Below are positions 43,517-52,606 of a DNA stretch of 64,000 nucleotides, piece by piece (positions within the stretch are counted from its first letter, which is position 1; each line of letters opens with the position of its first letter). The stretch covers positions 113,780 to 177,779 of the forward strand of contig JAZRFF010000009.1 in NCBI GenBank assembly GCA_045661225.1. Direction: 5' to 3'. Below the pieces are notes generated by a model. That model was not told the DNA's origin and ran no database searches. It saw only the letters and a list, made by a program, of their open reading frames with translations. The DNA is from HGM04593 sp045661225. GTDB taxonomy: Bacteria > Bacteroidota > Bacteroidia > Bacteroidales > Bacteroidaceae. The translations under genes were made by a program, and so were the position numbers.

Positions 43517-45934
43517 ATGAAAAAGCCCGAAATAGAACTGTTTTTGCCTTATGAAGCCGATGTGCTCGGCACTGCGCTTGTCGAGCGTTGCGTGGCCGAC
43601 TCGCGGGTAAGGAATATATACTTGTTAAGTGCCGTGGCGAACGATGCTCCCTTGTGCGGCAAGCTCTTTTGGTTGCAGACAGACTCGCTTGTGTCGACAG
43701 CCTTTTTTAAGAATATTGCCGCTCGCGCAGCGGCCGACTATGTGCTCTTTTGTGCCAAGCCCGCTCTTGATGTCGATATGGAAAAAGTGTGGGCTCTTGC
43801 CGATGCTATGCCTGCCGGTGCAACAATGGCCTATGCTCACTATCGCAAGAGCGTCGATGGTGTTGTTGCCGATGCTCCAACTATAGAATACGCATCGGGG
43901 AGTCTGCGCAACGACTTTGACTTTGGCTCGCTGCTGCTTTTCAGGACAAGCGCCCTCAAGGAGTGTATGTCCGAACTGTTTGAGGAGTATAAATATGCCG
44001 GTCTTTATCAGTTGCGCCTCGCCTTGAGCCGCAAGGGGAGCGTGTATCATCATTGCGATTATCTGTACACTGAGCCCGAAGAGGACCGTCGCAAGAGTGG
44101 CGAAAAACAGTTCGATTATGTGAATCCTGCACAGCGTGACGTGCAGGTGGAGATGGAAAAGGCCTGCACGCACCATTTGAAGGCAATAGGCGGTTATTTG
44201 CCCCCGTGCAAGTATAAAGAAATAGACCTTTCCATCGGGGAATTTCCGGTCGAAGCATCGGTGGTGATTCCTGTTCTTAACCGCCATATGACAATAGCCG
44301 ATGCCATAAACTCGGTGCTTGGGCAAAAGACATCTTTCCCGTTCAATATTCTTGTGGTAGACAATCTTTCGACCGATGGTACGTCCGAAATAATAGATTC
44401 TTTCGGCGACAGCAGAGTGGTGCATCTTGTTCCCGAACGTACCGACCTTGGCATTGGCGGCTGCTGGAATCTTGCTGTCAACAGTGCCTTGTGTGGCCGC
44501 TTCGCTGTGCAACTGGACAGCGACGACCTTTACAGCGACGAAAATACTCTTCAGCGTGTAGTGGACGGGTTCTACCATCAGCAGTGTGCAATGCTCGTCG
44601 GTAGTTACAGAATATGTGACTTTGACCTTAATACTCTCCCTCCCGGTATTATCGACCACCGCGAGTGGAGCGAGGAGAATGGCCGTAACAATGCCTTGCG
44701 CATAAACGGCTTGGGTGCTCCGCGTGCCTTTTTTACCCCTGTGATACGCGAGATAGGTTTTCCCAATGTAAGCTACGGCGAGGATTATGTCGTTGGGCTT
44801 AGAATTTCGCGTGACTACAGAATAGGGCGAATATATGACGTTCTTTATCTGTGTCGTCGCTGGGGCGGAAACTCCGATGCTGCGCTCTCTCACGAGAAAA
44901 TTAACGCCCATAATATTTATAAGGATTCATTGCGTACGGCCGAACTTGAGGCACGTGTCGGGTATGTGCGTACCATTGCCCCTCCGTCGCGTGATGCGCT
45001 TTCAGAGTTTTTCGACAGGCAGTTGGCGCAGTGGCCCGAGGCGGCTCAACGCTATGAGGCTCTCAACGGTGTCGCTGTTCGTGACCTCGGGAACGGAATA
45101 GCCCTGCAATATAATCCTGCACGTGCCGTTTCTACGGCGGCAAAGGTCGATAAGGCGTCGCTCGAGCAGCGCAGTTGTTTCCTGTGCGGGGCGAATCGCC
45201 CGCAAGAGCAATTTGCGTTGAGCGCTTTTGACACGTTGGATATTCTTGTGAATCCCTACCCGATATTGCCTTTTCATCTGACCTTGCCTCTAAAGAAACA
45301 CTCTCCTCAACGGCTTGGCGATATGTTTGTCGATATGTTGCACCTTGCACGTGAATGGCAAGGGGTGGCACTTTTCTATAATGGCGCAAAATGTGGCGCA
45401 TCGGCGCCCGACCACGCTCATTTGCAGGCCGGAAACATTGACTCGGTACCTTTGCTGGCTGAATATTGGCGCGAGAAAATTGCCGGAGAGATGGAGCCTG
45501 TGCGTGTTTGTGGCGATGGTTGTGTTTACAACGTCTCGTCGTATCTTGTTCCGCTGTTTATGATAGTGTCGCAGAGTGTGTCGGCGTCGGTGGCTCTGTG
45601 GGCGGAACTTATGCGGGCGATGCCTCTCAAAGAGGGCGAACCCGAGGCGCGAATGAATGTTGTCGCTTGCTATCTGCCCGAAGAGGGCTACGTGACGATG
45701 GTGATTCCGCGTGCCGAGCATCGTCCGGCGTGTTACTATGCAACGGACGGCTGCCGGCGTCTGGTTAGTCCCGGTGCTCTTGATATGTCGGGCCTTGTGA
45801 TAACTCCGCGCCGCGAGGATTTTCTAAACATAACGGCCGATGAGGCTGCCGAAATATTGCGTGAGGTCGCTTTGTCGTGCGAAGAGGCTGAATCGGTTGT
45901 CGAAAAACTTTTGTCAGGCAATGAGGCTTGTTGA
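43517..45934 (+). CDS. Glycosyltransferase (GT2) fused to a HIT/GalT-like DUF4922 domain
   Basis: 805 aa, no signal peptide. Three parts are visible. Residues 1-240 look like a degenerate nucleotide-sugar-binding fold (LFLPYEADVLGTALVERCV). About 248-480 is a GT2 domain (VVIPVLNRHMTIADAINSVLG, VVDNLSTDGT, metal motif QLDSDD, YGEDYVVGLRISRD). About 540-800 resembles HIT/GalT-type nucleotidyltransferases: SCFLCGANRP (zinc-type Cys pair), NPYPILPFHLTLPLKKHSPQ, and the catalytic-type PDHAHLQAG (His633, His635, Gln637). A glycosyltransferase joined to a nucleotide-sugar phosphorylase or transferase would make and use a sugar in one chain; substrates unknown. It overlaps the SpoIID gene by 14 bp. 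Confidence 0.82.
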   Translation: MKKPEIELFLPYEADVLGTALVERCVADSRVRNIYLLSAVANDAPLCGKLFWLQTDSLVSTAFFKNIAARAAADYVLFCAKPALDVDMEKVWALADAMPAGATMAYAHYRKSVDGVVADAPTIEYASGSLRNDFDFGSLLLFRTSALKECMSELFEEYKYAGLYQLRLALSRKGSVYHHCDYLYTEPEEDRRKSGEKQFDYVNPAQRDVQVEMEKACTHHLKAIGGYLPPCKYKEIDLSIGEFPVEASVVIPVLNRHMTIADAINSVLGQKTSFPFNILVVDNLSTDGTSEIIDSFGDSRVVHLVPERTDLGIGGCWNLAVNSALCGRFAVQLDSDDLYSDENTLQRVVDGFYHQQCAMLVGSYRICDFDLNTLPPGIIDHREWSEENGRNNALRINGLGAPRAFFTPVIREIGFPNVSYGEDYVVGLRISRDYRIGRIYDVLYLCRRWGGNSDAALSHEKINAHNIYKDSLRTAELEARVGYVRTIAPPSRDALSEFFDRQLAQWPEAAQRYEALNGVAVRDLGNGIALQYNPARAVSTAAKVDKASLEQRSCFLCGANRPQEQFALSAFDTLDILVNPYPILPFHLTLPLKKHSPQRLGDMFVDMLHLAREWQGVALFYNGAKCGASAPDHAHLQAGNIDSVPLLAEYWREKIAGEMEPVRVCGDGCVYNVSSYLVPLFMIVSQSVSASVALWAELMRAMPLKEGEPEARMNVVACYLPEEGYVTMVIPRAEHRPACYYATDGCRRLVSPGALDMSGLVITPRREDFLNITADEAAEILREVALSCEEAESVVEKLLSGNEAC

Positions 45935-47204
45935 TATTGGTGTCCTTTGCGCCGACAAGGTGGAATTTACTCTTGTGGGCGGCTTCTTCTCCTCGGCTCC
46001 GTTTGTGTCCGGTTGTAACTGTGTGACAATTGAGGACGGTAGCCTTTGTATGGACGGCAGGCATTACGACAGGCTTGCTTTTGTGCCGCAGGACGATGCC
46101 TCTCTCTTTCGCCTCCACGACGTGGTAATTGGCATAGGCTTCCATTGGCAACGCAAAGAGACTCAGACGTTTAAAGGGGAACTGCATTTTATTGTCGAAG
46201 ATGGGCGGGTGCGTGCCATTAACCGTCTGCCTGTCGAGGAGTATCTTGTGAGTGTAATATCGAGCGAAATGTCTGCGGCTTCCTCTCTTGAATTTCTAAA
46301 AGCTCACACAATAATCTCCCGTAGTTGGCTCTATGCGCAGTTGCAACGTAAGGAAAAGGTGACTTTGTCGTGCCTCGGTGCCGAACGTGATGGCGAGGTC
46401 GTTCGTTGGTACGCAAGAGAGGACCACAATCTTTTCGACTTTTGTGCCGATGACCATTGTCAGCGTTATCAAGGGGTTACACGTGCGCTTAATCCTAATG
46501 TGGAGCGCGCTGTACGCGAGACGTGTGGCGTTGTGCTGAAGTACGGTGGCGAGGTTTGCGATGCGCGTTTCAGCAAATGTTGCGGTGGCGTTACCGAACG
46601 CTTTTCGGCCTGTTGGGACGACAAAGAGTATGATTATCTGCGTCCTCTGAGAGATTGTGAGGAGAATAGCTCGCTTCCCGACCTTACTACCGAAGAGGGT
46701 GCAAGAATGTGGGTCGAGAGTGTGCCGCAATCCTACTGCTCGACAACGGACAAGACCGTGCTTGCGCAGATTCTCAACAGCTACGACCGCGAGACGAACG
46801 ATTTTTATCGTTGGAGCGTGGAGTATACACAAGAGGAACTTTCGCAGCTTGTTAAGGAACGGTCGGGTATTGATTTTGGCTCCATTGCCGATTTGCAACC
46901 GGTGGAGCGAGCGGCGTCGGGCAGGCTTGTGAAATTGCGTGTGGTGGGCAGCAAGGTGACGATGGTTGTCGGCAAAGAGCTTGAGATTCGTCGCTGGCTG
47001 TCAAAATCGCATCTCTTTAGTTCGGCGTTTGTGGTCGATAAAGTGCGGAAAAATGGGGAATTATGCTTTGTGCTGAAAGGTGCAGGCTGGGGACACGGTG
47101 TAGGCTTGTGTCAGATAGGTGCGGCAATGATGGGTGAAAAGGGCTATTCTCACGCACAGATTCTTGCTCATTACTATCCGGGTACAACGCTTGAACAAGT
47201 GTGA
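45921..47204 (+). CDS. SpoIID/LytB-domain protein lacking a signal peptide
   Basis: 427 aa from MRLVDIGVLCADKVEF. This ATG overlaps the previous gene's end; longer readings are arginine-rich and implausible. The SpoIID fold is clear: LPVEEYLVSVISSEMSAASSLEFLKAHTIISRSWLY, then RFSKCCGGVTERFSACW and the end block GAGWGHGVGLCQIGAAMMGEKGYSHAQILAHYYPGTT. SpoIID is a lytic transglycosylase cutting naked glycan strands of peptidoglycan outside the cytoplasm, yet no signal peptide or membrane helix is visible here. Either it works inside the cell on another glycan, or export differs. Translationally coupled to the glycosyltransferase/HIT fusion. Confidence 0.85.
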   Translation: MRLVDIGVLCADKVEFTLVGGFFSSAPFVSGCNCVTIEDGSLCMDGRHYDRLAFVPQDDASLFRLHDVVIGIGFHWQRKETQTFKGELHFIVEDGRVRAINRLPVEEYLVSVISSEMSAASSLEFLKAHTIISRSWLYAQLQRKEKVTLSCLGAERDGEVVRWYAREDHNLFDFCADDHCQRYQGVTRALNPNVERAVRETCGVVLKYGGEVCDARFSKCCGGVTERFSACWDDKEYDYLRPLRDCEENSSLPDLTTEEGARMWVESVPQSYCSTTDKTVLAQILNSYDRETNDFYRWSVEYTQEELSQLVKERSGIDFGSIADLQPVERAASGRLVKLRVVGSKVTMVVGKELEIRRWLSKSHLFSSAFVVDKVRKNGELCFVLKGAGWGHGVGLCQIGAAMMGEKGYSHAQILAHYYPGTTLEQV

Positions 47205-47340
47205 TTTCAATTTGTGTAATTTTCTTCTTAATTGCTTTGTTGATAATATTTTTATGGTTTTTTGCCGGTAAAATGTCTCATCTTCTTATTTTGAAGGTTA
47301 TTTATCTTTTTTATACCGAAAAAAAGTGCTTTCTTTGCAA

Positions 47341-47348
47341 TATTTTTG
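47341..47348 (+). promoter_or_regulatory. Candidate -7 element TATTTTTG of the exopolysaccharide locus
   Basis: Perfect TAnnTTTG match 55 bp before the first gene of the polysaccharide operon. No TTTG lies at -33. The surrounding region lacks the inverted repeats of phase-variable capsule promoters. Confidence 0.35.
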
Positions 47349-47403
47349 TTAAAAATGAGTTGTAAAAGTAATAAGTACAATAAATAAAACACACAAATTT
47401 ATT

Positions 47404-48009
47404 ATGACTGATGGAATGAATGCCTTTGAGCGTGGAATAAAACGTCTGTTCGATTTTGTTTGTTCGTTCTTGGGGCTGTTATTGTTGTCGCCAATCTATT
47501 TGATAGTTTACATAGCACTGAAAGTCCAGAAGGACGGTAGTGTGATTTTCAAGCAAGAGAGAATAGGCTATAAAGGCAAGCCGTTCAATATTTACAAATT
47601 TCGCACAATGCGTGTCGATTCCGAGATTGATGGCAAACCCCAGCTTGCGGTCAAAGATGACGAGCGTTTGACAAAGGTCGGTAAATTCCTGCGCGAACAT
47701 CACCTCGACGAGTTGCCTCAGTTGTGGAATGTCTTTGTAGGGGATATGTCCTTTGTGGGGCCTCGTCCCGAACGCCAATATTTTATTGAGCAGATACGCA
47801 AGGAGAATCCCGATTATGACTACATTCTGTTGATGCGTCCGGGTGTTACCTCTATGGCTACGATACACAACGGCTATACCGATACAATGGAGAAGATGCT
47901 CGTGCGTCTGCAGATGGACCTGGAGTATTTTCGTAAGCGTTCCTTGTGGCAGGACTTGAAAATAATTTTCACTACGTGTTTTTATATTATTAACGGAAAA
48001 AAATTCTGA
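47404..48009 (+). CDS. Initiating sugar-phosphate transferase (PglC/WcaJ type)
   Basis: 201 aa, the short monotopic form. Transfers a sugar-1-phosphate from a nucleotide sugar to undecaprenyl phosphate, starting the repeat unit. One hydrophobic segment (about 15-37) precedes the catalytic core: IFKQERIGYKGKPFNIYKFRTM, the Asp-Glu pair in EHHLDELPQLWNVFVGDMSFVGPRPE, and RPGVTSMATI. It heads a one-direction polysaccharide operon; the export gene starts 2 bp later. The sugar is not readable from the sequence. Confidence 0.92.
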   Translation: MTDGMNAFERGIKRLFDFVCSFLGLLLLSPIYLIVYIALKVQKDGSVIFKQERIGYKGKPFNIYKFRTMRVDSEIDGKPQLAVKDDERLTKVGKFLREHHLDELPQLWNVFVGDMSFVGPRPERQYFIEQIRKENPDYDYILLMRPGVTSMATIHNGYTDTMEKMLVRLQMDLEYFRKRSLWQDLKIIFTTCFYIINGKKF

Positions 48010-48011
48010 AA

Positions 48012-50504
48012 ATGATAATGATAAAAAGAATAGTTTTTGCAGTAGCGTTGCTTCTCTCTTTTCAGTGGGTGGCAGCGCAGTCTGTTTCAGATGAGCAGGT
48101 CGTTAAGATTCTGATGGCCGAGAAAGATAAAGGAACCGATGAGAATACTATTGCGCAGAAACTTCTGAGCCAGGGAGTGACACCGGCTCAGTTGCGACGT
48201 ATAAAGGCAAAGTATGAACAGGAGCAGAAAGGCCTTGGGGTTGTCGGTCGTACAGAAAAAGATAAAAACGCTGCCGTAAATAGAAATAATAGCGGTTTAA
48301 TGCTTGGCGACGGGTTTGTAAAGGCTGATAGAGGGGAAAAAGTTGACCTGTTGCAAAACGAGATGTCTTTCCTTGATATTGACTCGGTTGCGTATTTCAG
48401 CAATCTCCTGAAAAAAGATGAGGTTTACGGTCGTGATATCTTCAACAATAAACTTCTGACCTTTGAACCTGCAGGCAATATCCCGGCGCCGGCCGATTAT
48501 GTTCTTGGTGCAGGCGACCAGGTGCTCATTGACGTATGGGGAGCGTCGCAGGTTATGATTGACTCTCAAATTACTCCCGATGGAAGTATTGTGGTCGAGG
48601 GCGTTGGTCCGTTGCATCTTGCCGGCAAGAGCGTAAAGGAGGCTAATGAGTATATAAAAGATATTCTTGGCGATGTTTACGCCGAATCGAATATGAACCT
48701 CTCTGTGGGTGCCGTACGTTCCATTCAAGTGCAGGTTGTGGGCGAGGTTACGACTCCGGGCAGTTATACCGTCAGCGCCCTTTCCACAGTGTTTAACGTA
48801 CTTTATGCCGCGGGCGGAATAAGCGAGCACGGAACCTTGCGCTCTATAAACGTGTTCCGTAATAACAAGAAAATATCCACTGTCGATGTGTACGATTTTA
48901 TCTTCAACGGCAATCTTGAAGGAAATGTACGCTTGCAGGATAATGACGTAGTCAGCGTGGGGGTTTATGACGCCATTGTGAATGTACAGGGTAAGGTTAA
49001 GCGTCCTATGCTCTACGAGATGAAGGGTAACGAGACTCTTGCAAACCTCGTTAAATACTCGGGCGGTTTCAAGGGCGATGCTTATGATGGCAAAATGCGC
49101 GTTGTGAGAAAGAACGGACGTGAGTATTCTTTATTTACGGTCGACAAAGAGAACTTTGGCACGTTCAAAATGTGTGACAAAGACTCTGTTTATGTCGATT
49201 CAATTATTTCGCGCTTCTCAAATATGGTCGAAATTAAGGGTGCGGTATTCTTCCCCGGTCAATATCAGTATGGCGAGGATATTAGAACCGTCTTCGACCT
49301 TATTGAAGCTGCAGGTGGCTTGCGCGAAGATGCATTCTTGAACCGTGCTGTGCTTCACCACCGCAATGCCGATAATACCATAGAGGCACTGTCGGTCGAT
49401 GTCGATGGCATTATGGACGGTCGTGTGCCCGATATTGCTTTGCGCAACAACGACGTCCTGTTTATTCCAAGCGAGAGCGAAATGAAGGGCGAACAGGTTG
49501 TGAAAATTGATGGCGAGGTGAATTTCCCCGGTACATATAAGTTTGCCAAGAATACAACTATTGAGGACCTTATACTGCAAGCAGGCGGCCTGACACGTGC
49601 AGCGTCGACATCTAAAATAGACGTTTATCGTCAACTTTACAACCCTGCGGCGTTAAAGGGTACCAAGACAATAACAGAATCCTTTACATTCACGCTTAAA
49701 GACGGATTTATTGTCGAAGGAGGCGCATCGTTCGTGCTTGAACCATTCGACGAGGTATTTGTGCGTCGCAGTCCCATAAACAAGACTATTCAGAACGTAA
49801 CAATAAACGGTGCTGTGAATTTCGAGGGAAAATATGCAATGTTGTCAAAGAACTACAGGATTAGCGACCTTTTGAAAGCTGCCGGCGGAGTGTCGGAGAA
49901 TGCGTTTGTAAAGGGTGCCTATATGTACCGCAAGATGACCGACGAGGAAAAACTGCAACGCAAAATTCAGCAGAAGAAACAGCATATAGACCTGTACGAG
50001 GAGATGCTCCGTAGTGACAATATGGACAATCAGGCAGTTTTGGACTCTATAGCAAGCCTGAAGGCTAAATTCGAAGAACACTTCTCGCTGGCTATAGACC
50101 TTGAGAAGGCTATTGCTAACCCCGGTAGCATTCACGATGTTATATTGCGTGAAGGCGATGTTATCACAGTGCCCGAGCAGGTCTCAACGGTGAAAATATC
50201 GGGCGAGGTTATGCAACCGACCTCAGTCAGTTTCCAGAAAAACAAGAAACTCAGTTATTATATTGACCACGCGGGAGGCTATACAAATTCGGCAAAGAAA
50301 AAGGGCGTTTACGTTATCTATATGAACGGAAGCATAGAAAAAATATCGCGCTCATCGAAGAAGGCTATACAGCCGGGCTGCGAGATTGTCGTGCCTCGCA
50401 AGCAAGAGCGCAAGAAAATGTCGACTGCCGAGATTATGACAATAGGAACATCGACCGTCTCCTTGGCAACGATGATTGTCTCGCTTATAAATATCTTGAA
50501 ATAA
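48012..50504 (+). CDS. Polysaccharide export outer-membrane protein with six SLBB repeats
   Basis: 830 aa. Signal peptide ends near VAAQS (the second ATG, two codons in, is an alternative start). The Wza-type Poly_export domain begins with YVLGAGDQVLIDVWG near residue 162. Six SLBB modules follow, each opening like GEVTTPGSYTVS, GKVKRPMLYEM, GAVFFPGQYQYG, GEVNFPGTYKFA, GAVNFEGKYAML and GEVMQPTSVSFQ. A hydrophobic end (STVSLATMIVSLINIL) may sit in a membrane. Much longer than E. coli Wza (about 380 aa), as usual for Bacteroidetes. Forms the periplasm-spanning exit channel with the Wzz protein four genes on. Confidence 0.93.
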   Translation: MIMIKRIVFAVALLLSFQWVAAQSVSDEQVVKILMAEKDKGTDENTIAQKLLSQGVTPAQLRRIKAKYEQEQKGLGVVGRTEKDKNAAVNRNNSGLMLGDGFVKADRGEKVDLLQNEMSFLDIDSVAYFSNLLKKDEVYGRDIFNNKLLTFEPAGNIPAPADYVLGAGDQVLIDVWGASQVMIDSQITPDGSIVVEGVGPLHLAGKSVKEANEYIKDILGDVYAESNMNLSVGAVRSIQVQVVGEVTTPGSYTVSALSTVFNVLYAAGGISEHGTLRSINVFRNNKKISTVDVYDFIFNGNLEGNVRLQDNDVVSVGVYDAIVNVQGKVKRPMLYEMKGNETLANLVKYSGGFKGDAYDGKMRVVRKNGREYSLFTVDKENFGTFKMCDKDSVYVDSIISRFSNMVEIKGAVFFPGQYQYGEDIRTVFDLIEAAGGLREDAFLNRAVLHHRNADNTIEALSVDVDGIMDGRVPDIALRNNDVLFIPSESEMKGEQVVKIDGEVNFPGTYKFAKNTTIEDLILQAGGLTRAASTSKIDVYRQLYNPAALKGTKTITESFTFTLKDGFIVEGGASFVLEPFDEVFVRRSPINKTIQNVTINGAVNFEGKYAMLSKNYRISDLLKAAGGVSENAFVKGAYMYRKMTDEEKLQRKIQQKKQHIDLYEEMLRSDNMDNQAVLDSIASLKAKFEEHFSLAIDLEKAIANPGSIHDVILREGDVITVPEQVSTVKISGEVMQPTSVSFQKNKKLSYYIDHAGGYTNSAKKKGVYVIYMNGSIEKISRSSKKAIQPGCEIVVPRKQERKKMSTAEIMTIGTSTVSLATMIVSLINILK

Positions 50505-50528
50505 AATAACCGGATAAGGCAGTAGACT

Positions 50529-52145
50529 ATGAGATTCCTCGGGAGATTGGCTTTTGGCGTGTCGTCGTTTTTGCTGTTGTTGCTTTTACCGGAAGGTGCT
50601 GCAGCGCAACGCGAGGTTAATGTAAAGAGCTTCGCGCAGTTGAACAGTATCTTCTCGGTCGGCGAGTATGCTCCTTTTTGGCTTGCAGCCAACCGTCACG
50701 CCCTTTCTTCGGTGCAAACCATCAATGGCTATGCGCGTTACGGGGCGGAACTCGATGGGGCTATGAACAAAAAAGGTAGCTGGCGGTTCGCGCTCGGGCT
50801 CGATGTCTCGGCTACATATAACCAGGATAGGGTATTCCCCCCTAATCAACTCTATGCCGATATATCGTGGAGGTGGCTTACGGTGAGTGCAGGCATAAAA
50901 CAACGTTCGGCCGAGATGCGCGGCTTTGCTGCCATTGATACCGACGCCCTGCAGGGCAAAGAGTGCATAGAGGTGTTCCCAAATCTTTACGCCGCGCAAT
51001 TTTCGGAGCTTGGAACGGGTGGGCTTATGTTCAGCGGGAACAGTGCCGCTATACCTCAGTTGCGTATTGAGGTGCCGGAATATGTTTCTATTCCGGGTAC
51101 AAAGAACTGGCTCAAAATGCGCGGCCACATAGCCTACGGTGCTTTTCTTGACAGTGATTTTCAAGAGGCTTTTACGGAATCGAATCTCAATGCCAAGTAT
51201 GCTAAGAATATTTTATATCACAGCAAGGCGGCATTTATTGAAATTGGCAATACCAAGCATTTCCCGCTTACAATGGAAGGGGGGCTTGAAATGTATTCAA
51301 TGTTCGGTGGCGACTTCTACACTCGCAAAAGAGGACATTATTTGTCGATGCCACGTGGGGTAAAGGACTATTTTAAGGCGTTTATTCCACTCAGTGGCGA
51401 TGAGACGACTCCAGCCGGCGAGCAGGCTAATATATCGGGCAACCAGACAGGCAATTGGCATTTGGCCTTTACCTTGCACACTAAGCCCATTGACATTCGA
51501 ATCTATGGTGAGCATCTGTTCGAGGATTTTTCGCAGCTTTTCTTTTTTGAGTACCAGTCGAACCGGGCAGGCGAGCGTAAGGTGGTGTTCTACCCCTGGC
51601 GCGATATGCAGGTTGGAATATCAATAAAAAACAAGAGCGGATTCCTGAATTTTATATCGAACGTTCAGTACGAGTATATGTCGACATACGACCAGAGTGG
51701 TGCGGGCTACAACGACCCGAGCGACTACTACAGCGAGCAGATGGACGGTGTAGACGATTATTACAACCACTCGATATACACAGGTTGGCACTATTACGGA
51801 ATGGGCGTGGGTAACCCTCTTGTCTATTCTCCGGTGTACAATAAAAATGCGAATCTTCTGTTTCAGGGTAACCGCTTGAAGTCGCATCACGTCGGAATTA
51901 ACGGCGCCTGGGGCAAAAAGCACCGGTTTATGTACCGTCTTATGTATACCTACAGCGAGAATTGGGGAACCTACTACAACCCGTATCCCGAAAGAAAATA
52001 TACAACCTCGGCGGTAGTCGATGTCGCTTATGTCCCGTATAAGGGCAACTGGGTATTCTCTCTCTCTTTGGGGTATGACAAAAGTAACCTTATAGGCGAG
52101 AACGTGGGCGCTATGATAAGCGTGGCAAGAGTGGACGTTTTTTAA
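50529..52145 (+). CDS. wzi: Capsule assembly protein of the Wzi family
   Basis: 538 aa. Signal peptide MRFLGRLAFG...GAAAQ. Outer-membrane beta-barrel of the Wzi type, which binds exported polysaccharide and holds it on the surface. Family marks: FSVGEYAPFWLAANRHALSS at the start of the barrel, LYADISWRWLTVSAGIKQRS, and later YTGWHYYGMGVGNPLVYSP and HHVGINGAWGKKHRFMYRLMYTYSENWGTY. It starts 24 bp after the export gene. Confidence 0.92.
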   Translation: MRFLGRLAFGVSSFLLLLLLPEGAAAQREVNVKSFAQLNSIFSVGEYAPFWLAANRHALSSVQTINGYARYGAELDGAMNKKGSWRFALGLDVSATYNQDRVFPPNQLYADISWRWLTVSAGIKQRSAEMRGFAAIDTDALQGKECIEVFPNLYAAQFSELGTGGLMFSGNSAAIPQLRIEVPEYVSIPGTKNWLKMRGHIAYGAFLDSDFQEAFTESNLNAKYAKNILYHSKAAFIEIGNTKHFPLTMEGGLEMYSMFGGDFYTRKRGHYLSMPRGVKDYFKAFIPLSGDETTPAGEQANISGNQTGNWHLAFTLHTKPIDIRIYGEHLFEDFSQLFFFEYQSNRAGERKVVFYPWRDMQVGISIKNKSGFLNFISNVQYEYMSTYDQSGAGYNDPSDYYSEQMDGVDDYYNHSIYTGWHYYGMGVGNPLVYSPVYNKNANLLFQGNRLKSHHVGINGAWGKKHRFMYRLMYTYSENWGTYYNPYPERKYTTSAVVDVAYVPYKGNWVFSLSLGYDKSNLIGENVGAMISVARVDVF

Positions 52146-52158
52146 TGGTTAAGAGATT

Positions 52159-52569
52159 ATGAAAAAGATTCTGTACATAATAATTCCGCTGATGCTGCTC
52201 TCTTGCGAAAAGATTTTTGTGAACGGGGAACTTGACGGAATGTGGAAACTCGAGATAGTAGAGGAGGACGGCAATGCTGTCTATCCGGGGAATATATACT
52301 ATTCGTTCCAGCGTCACCTTGTAATGTTGGGCGAGTACTACCCCGAAGGGGTACCAAGCTACTATATGGCTGAATTCGACAAGGTGGGTAATGTCCTGAC
52401 AATGACAAAATTCTATAAATACCCCGGTCGTGACGGTATCTGTAATATGGAGGAATTGGAGAAATACTATATTTTCAGCGAAAAGGTCGACTTTGTTGTC
52501 GAGACACTCAACGAAGATGTGCTTGTAATGCGCAATGGAGATGTAGTATATAAGTTCAGGAAATGGTAA
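52159..52569 (+). CDS. Small lipoprotein of the exopolysaccharide locus
   Basis: 136 aa. Lipobox LLSC (Cys16). The mature part is beta-rich with a lipocalin-like start (ELDGMWKLEIVEEDGNAVYPG) and a closing VLVMRNGDVVYKFRKW. I do not recognise a named family. It starts 13 bp after wzi and precedes wzz, so it is probably a periplasmic or outer-membrane accessory of assembly or surface attachment (inference). Confidence 0.75.
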   Translation: MKKILYIIIPLMLLSCEKIFVNGELDGMWKLEIVEEDGNAVYPGNIYYSFQRHLVMLGEYYPEGVPSYYMAEFDKVGNVLTMTKFYKYPGRDGICNMEELEKYYIFSEKVDFVVETLNEDVLVMRNGDVVYKFRKW

Positions 52570-52606
52570 GGAAATGCATAATGTAATGTGCGTATAGTTT
52601 AAAGTT

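Noticed and set aside
43625..44911. 428-codon minus-strand reading frame
   Set aside because: Lies wholly antisense within the glycosyltransferase/HIT fusion, shows no family motifs, and the plus-strand frame is clearly coding.
47205..47403. Invertible (phase-variable) promoter of the polysaccharide locus
   Set aside because: No inverted-repeat pair, UpxY-type antiterminator or recombinase gene is visible around the first gene.
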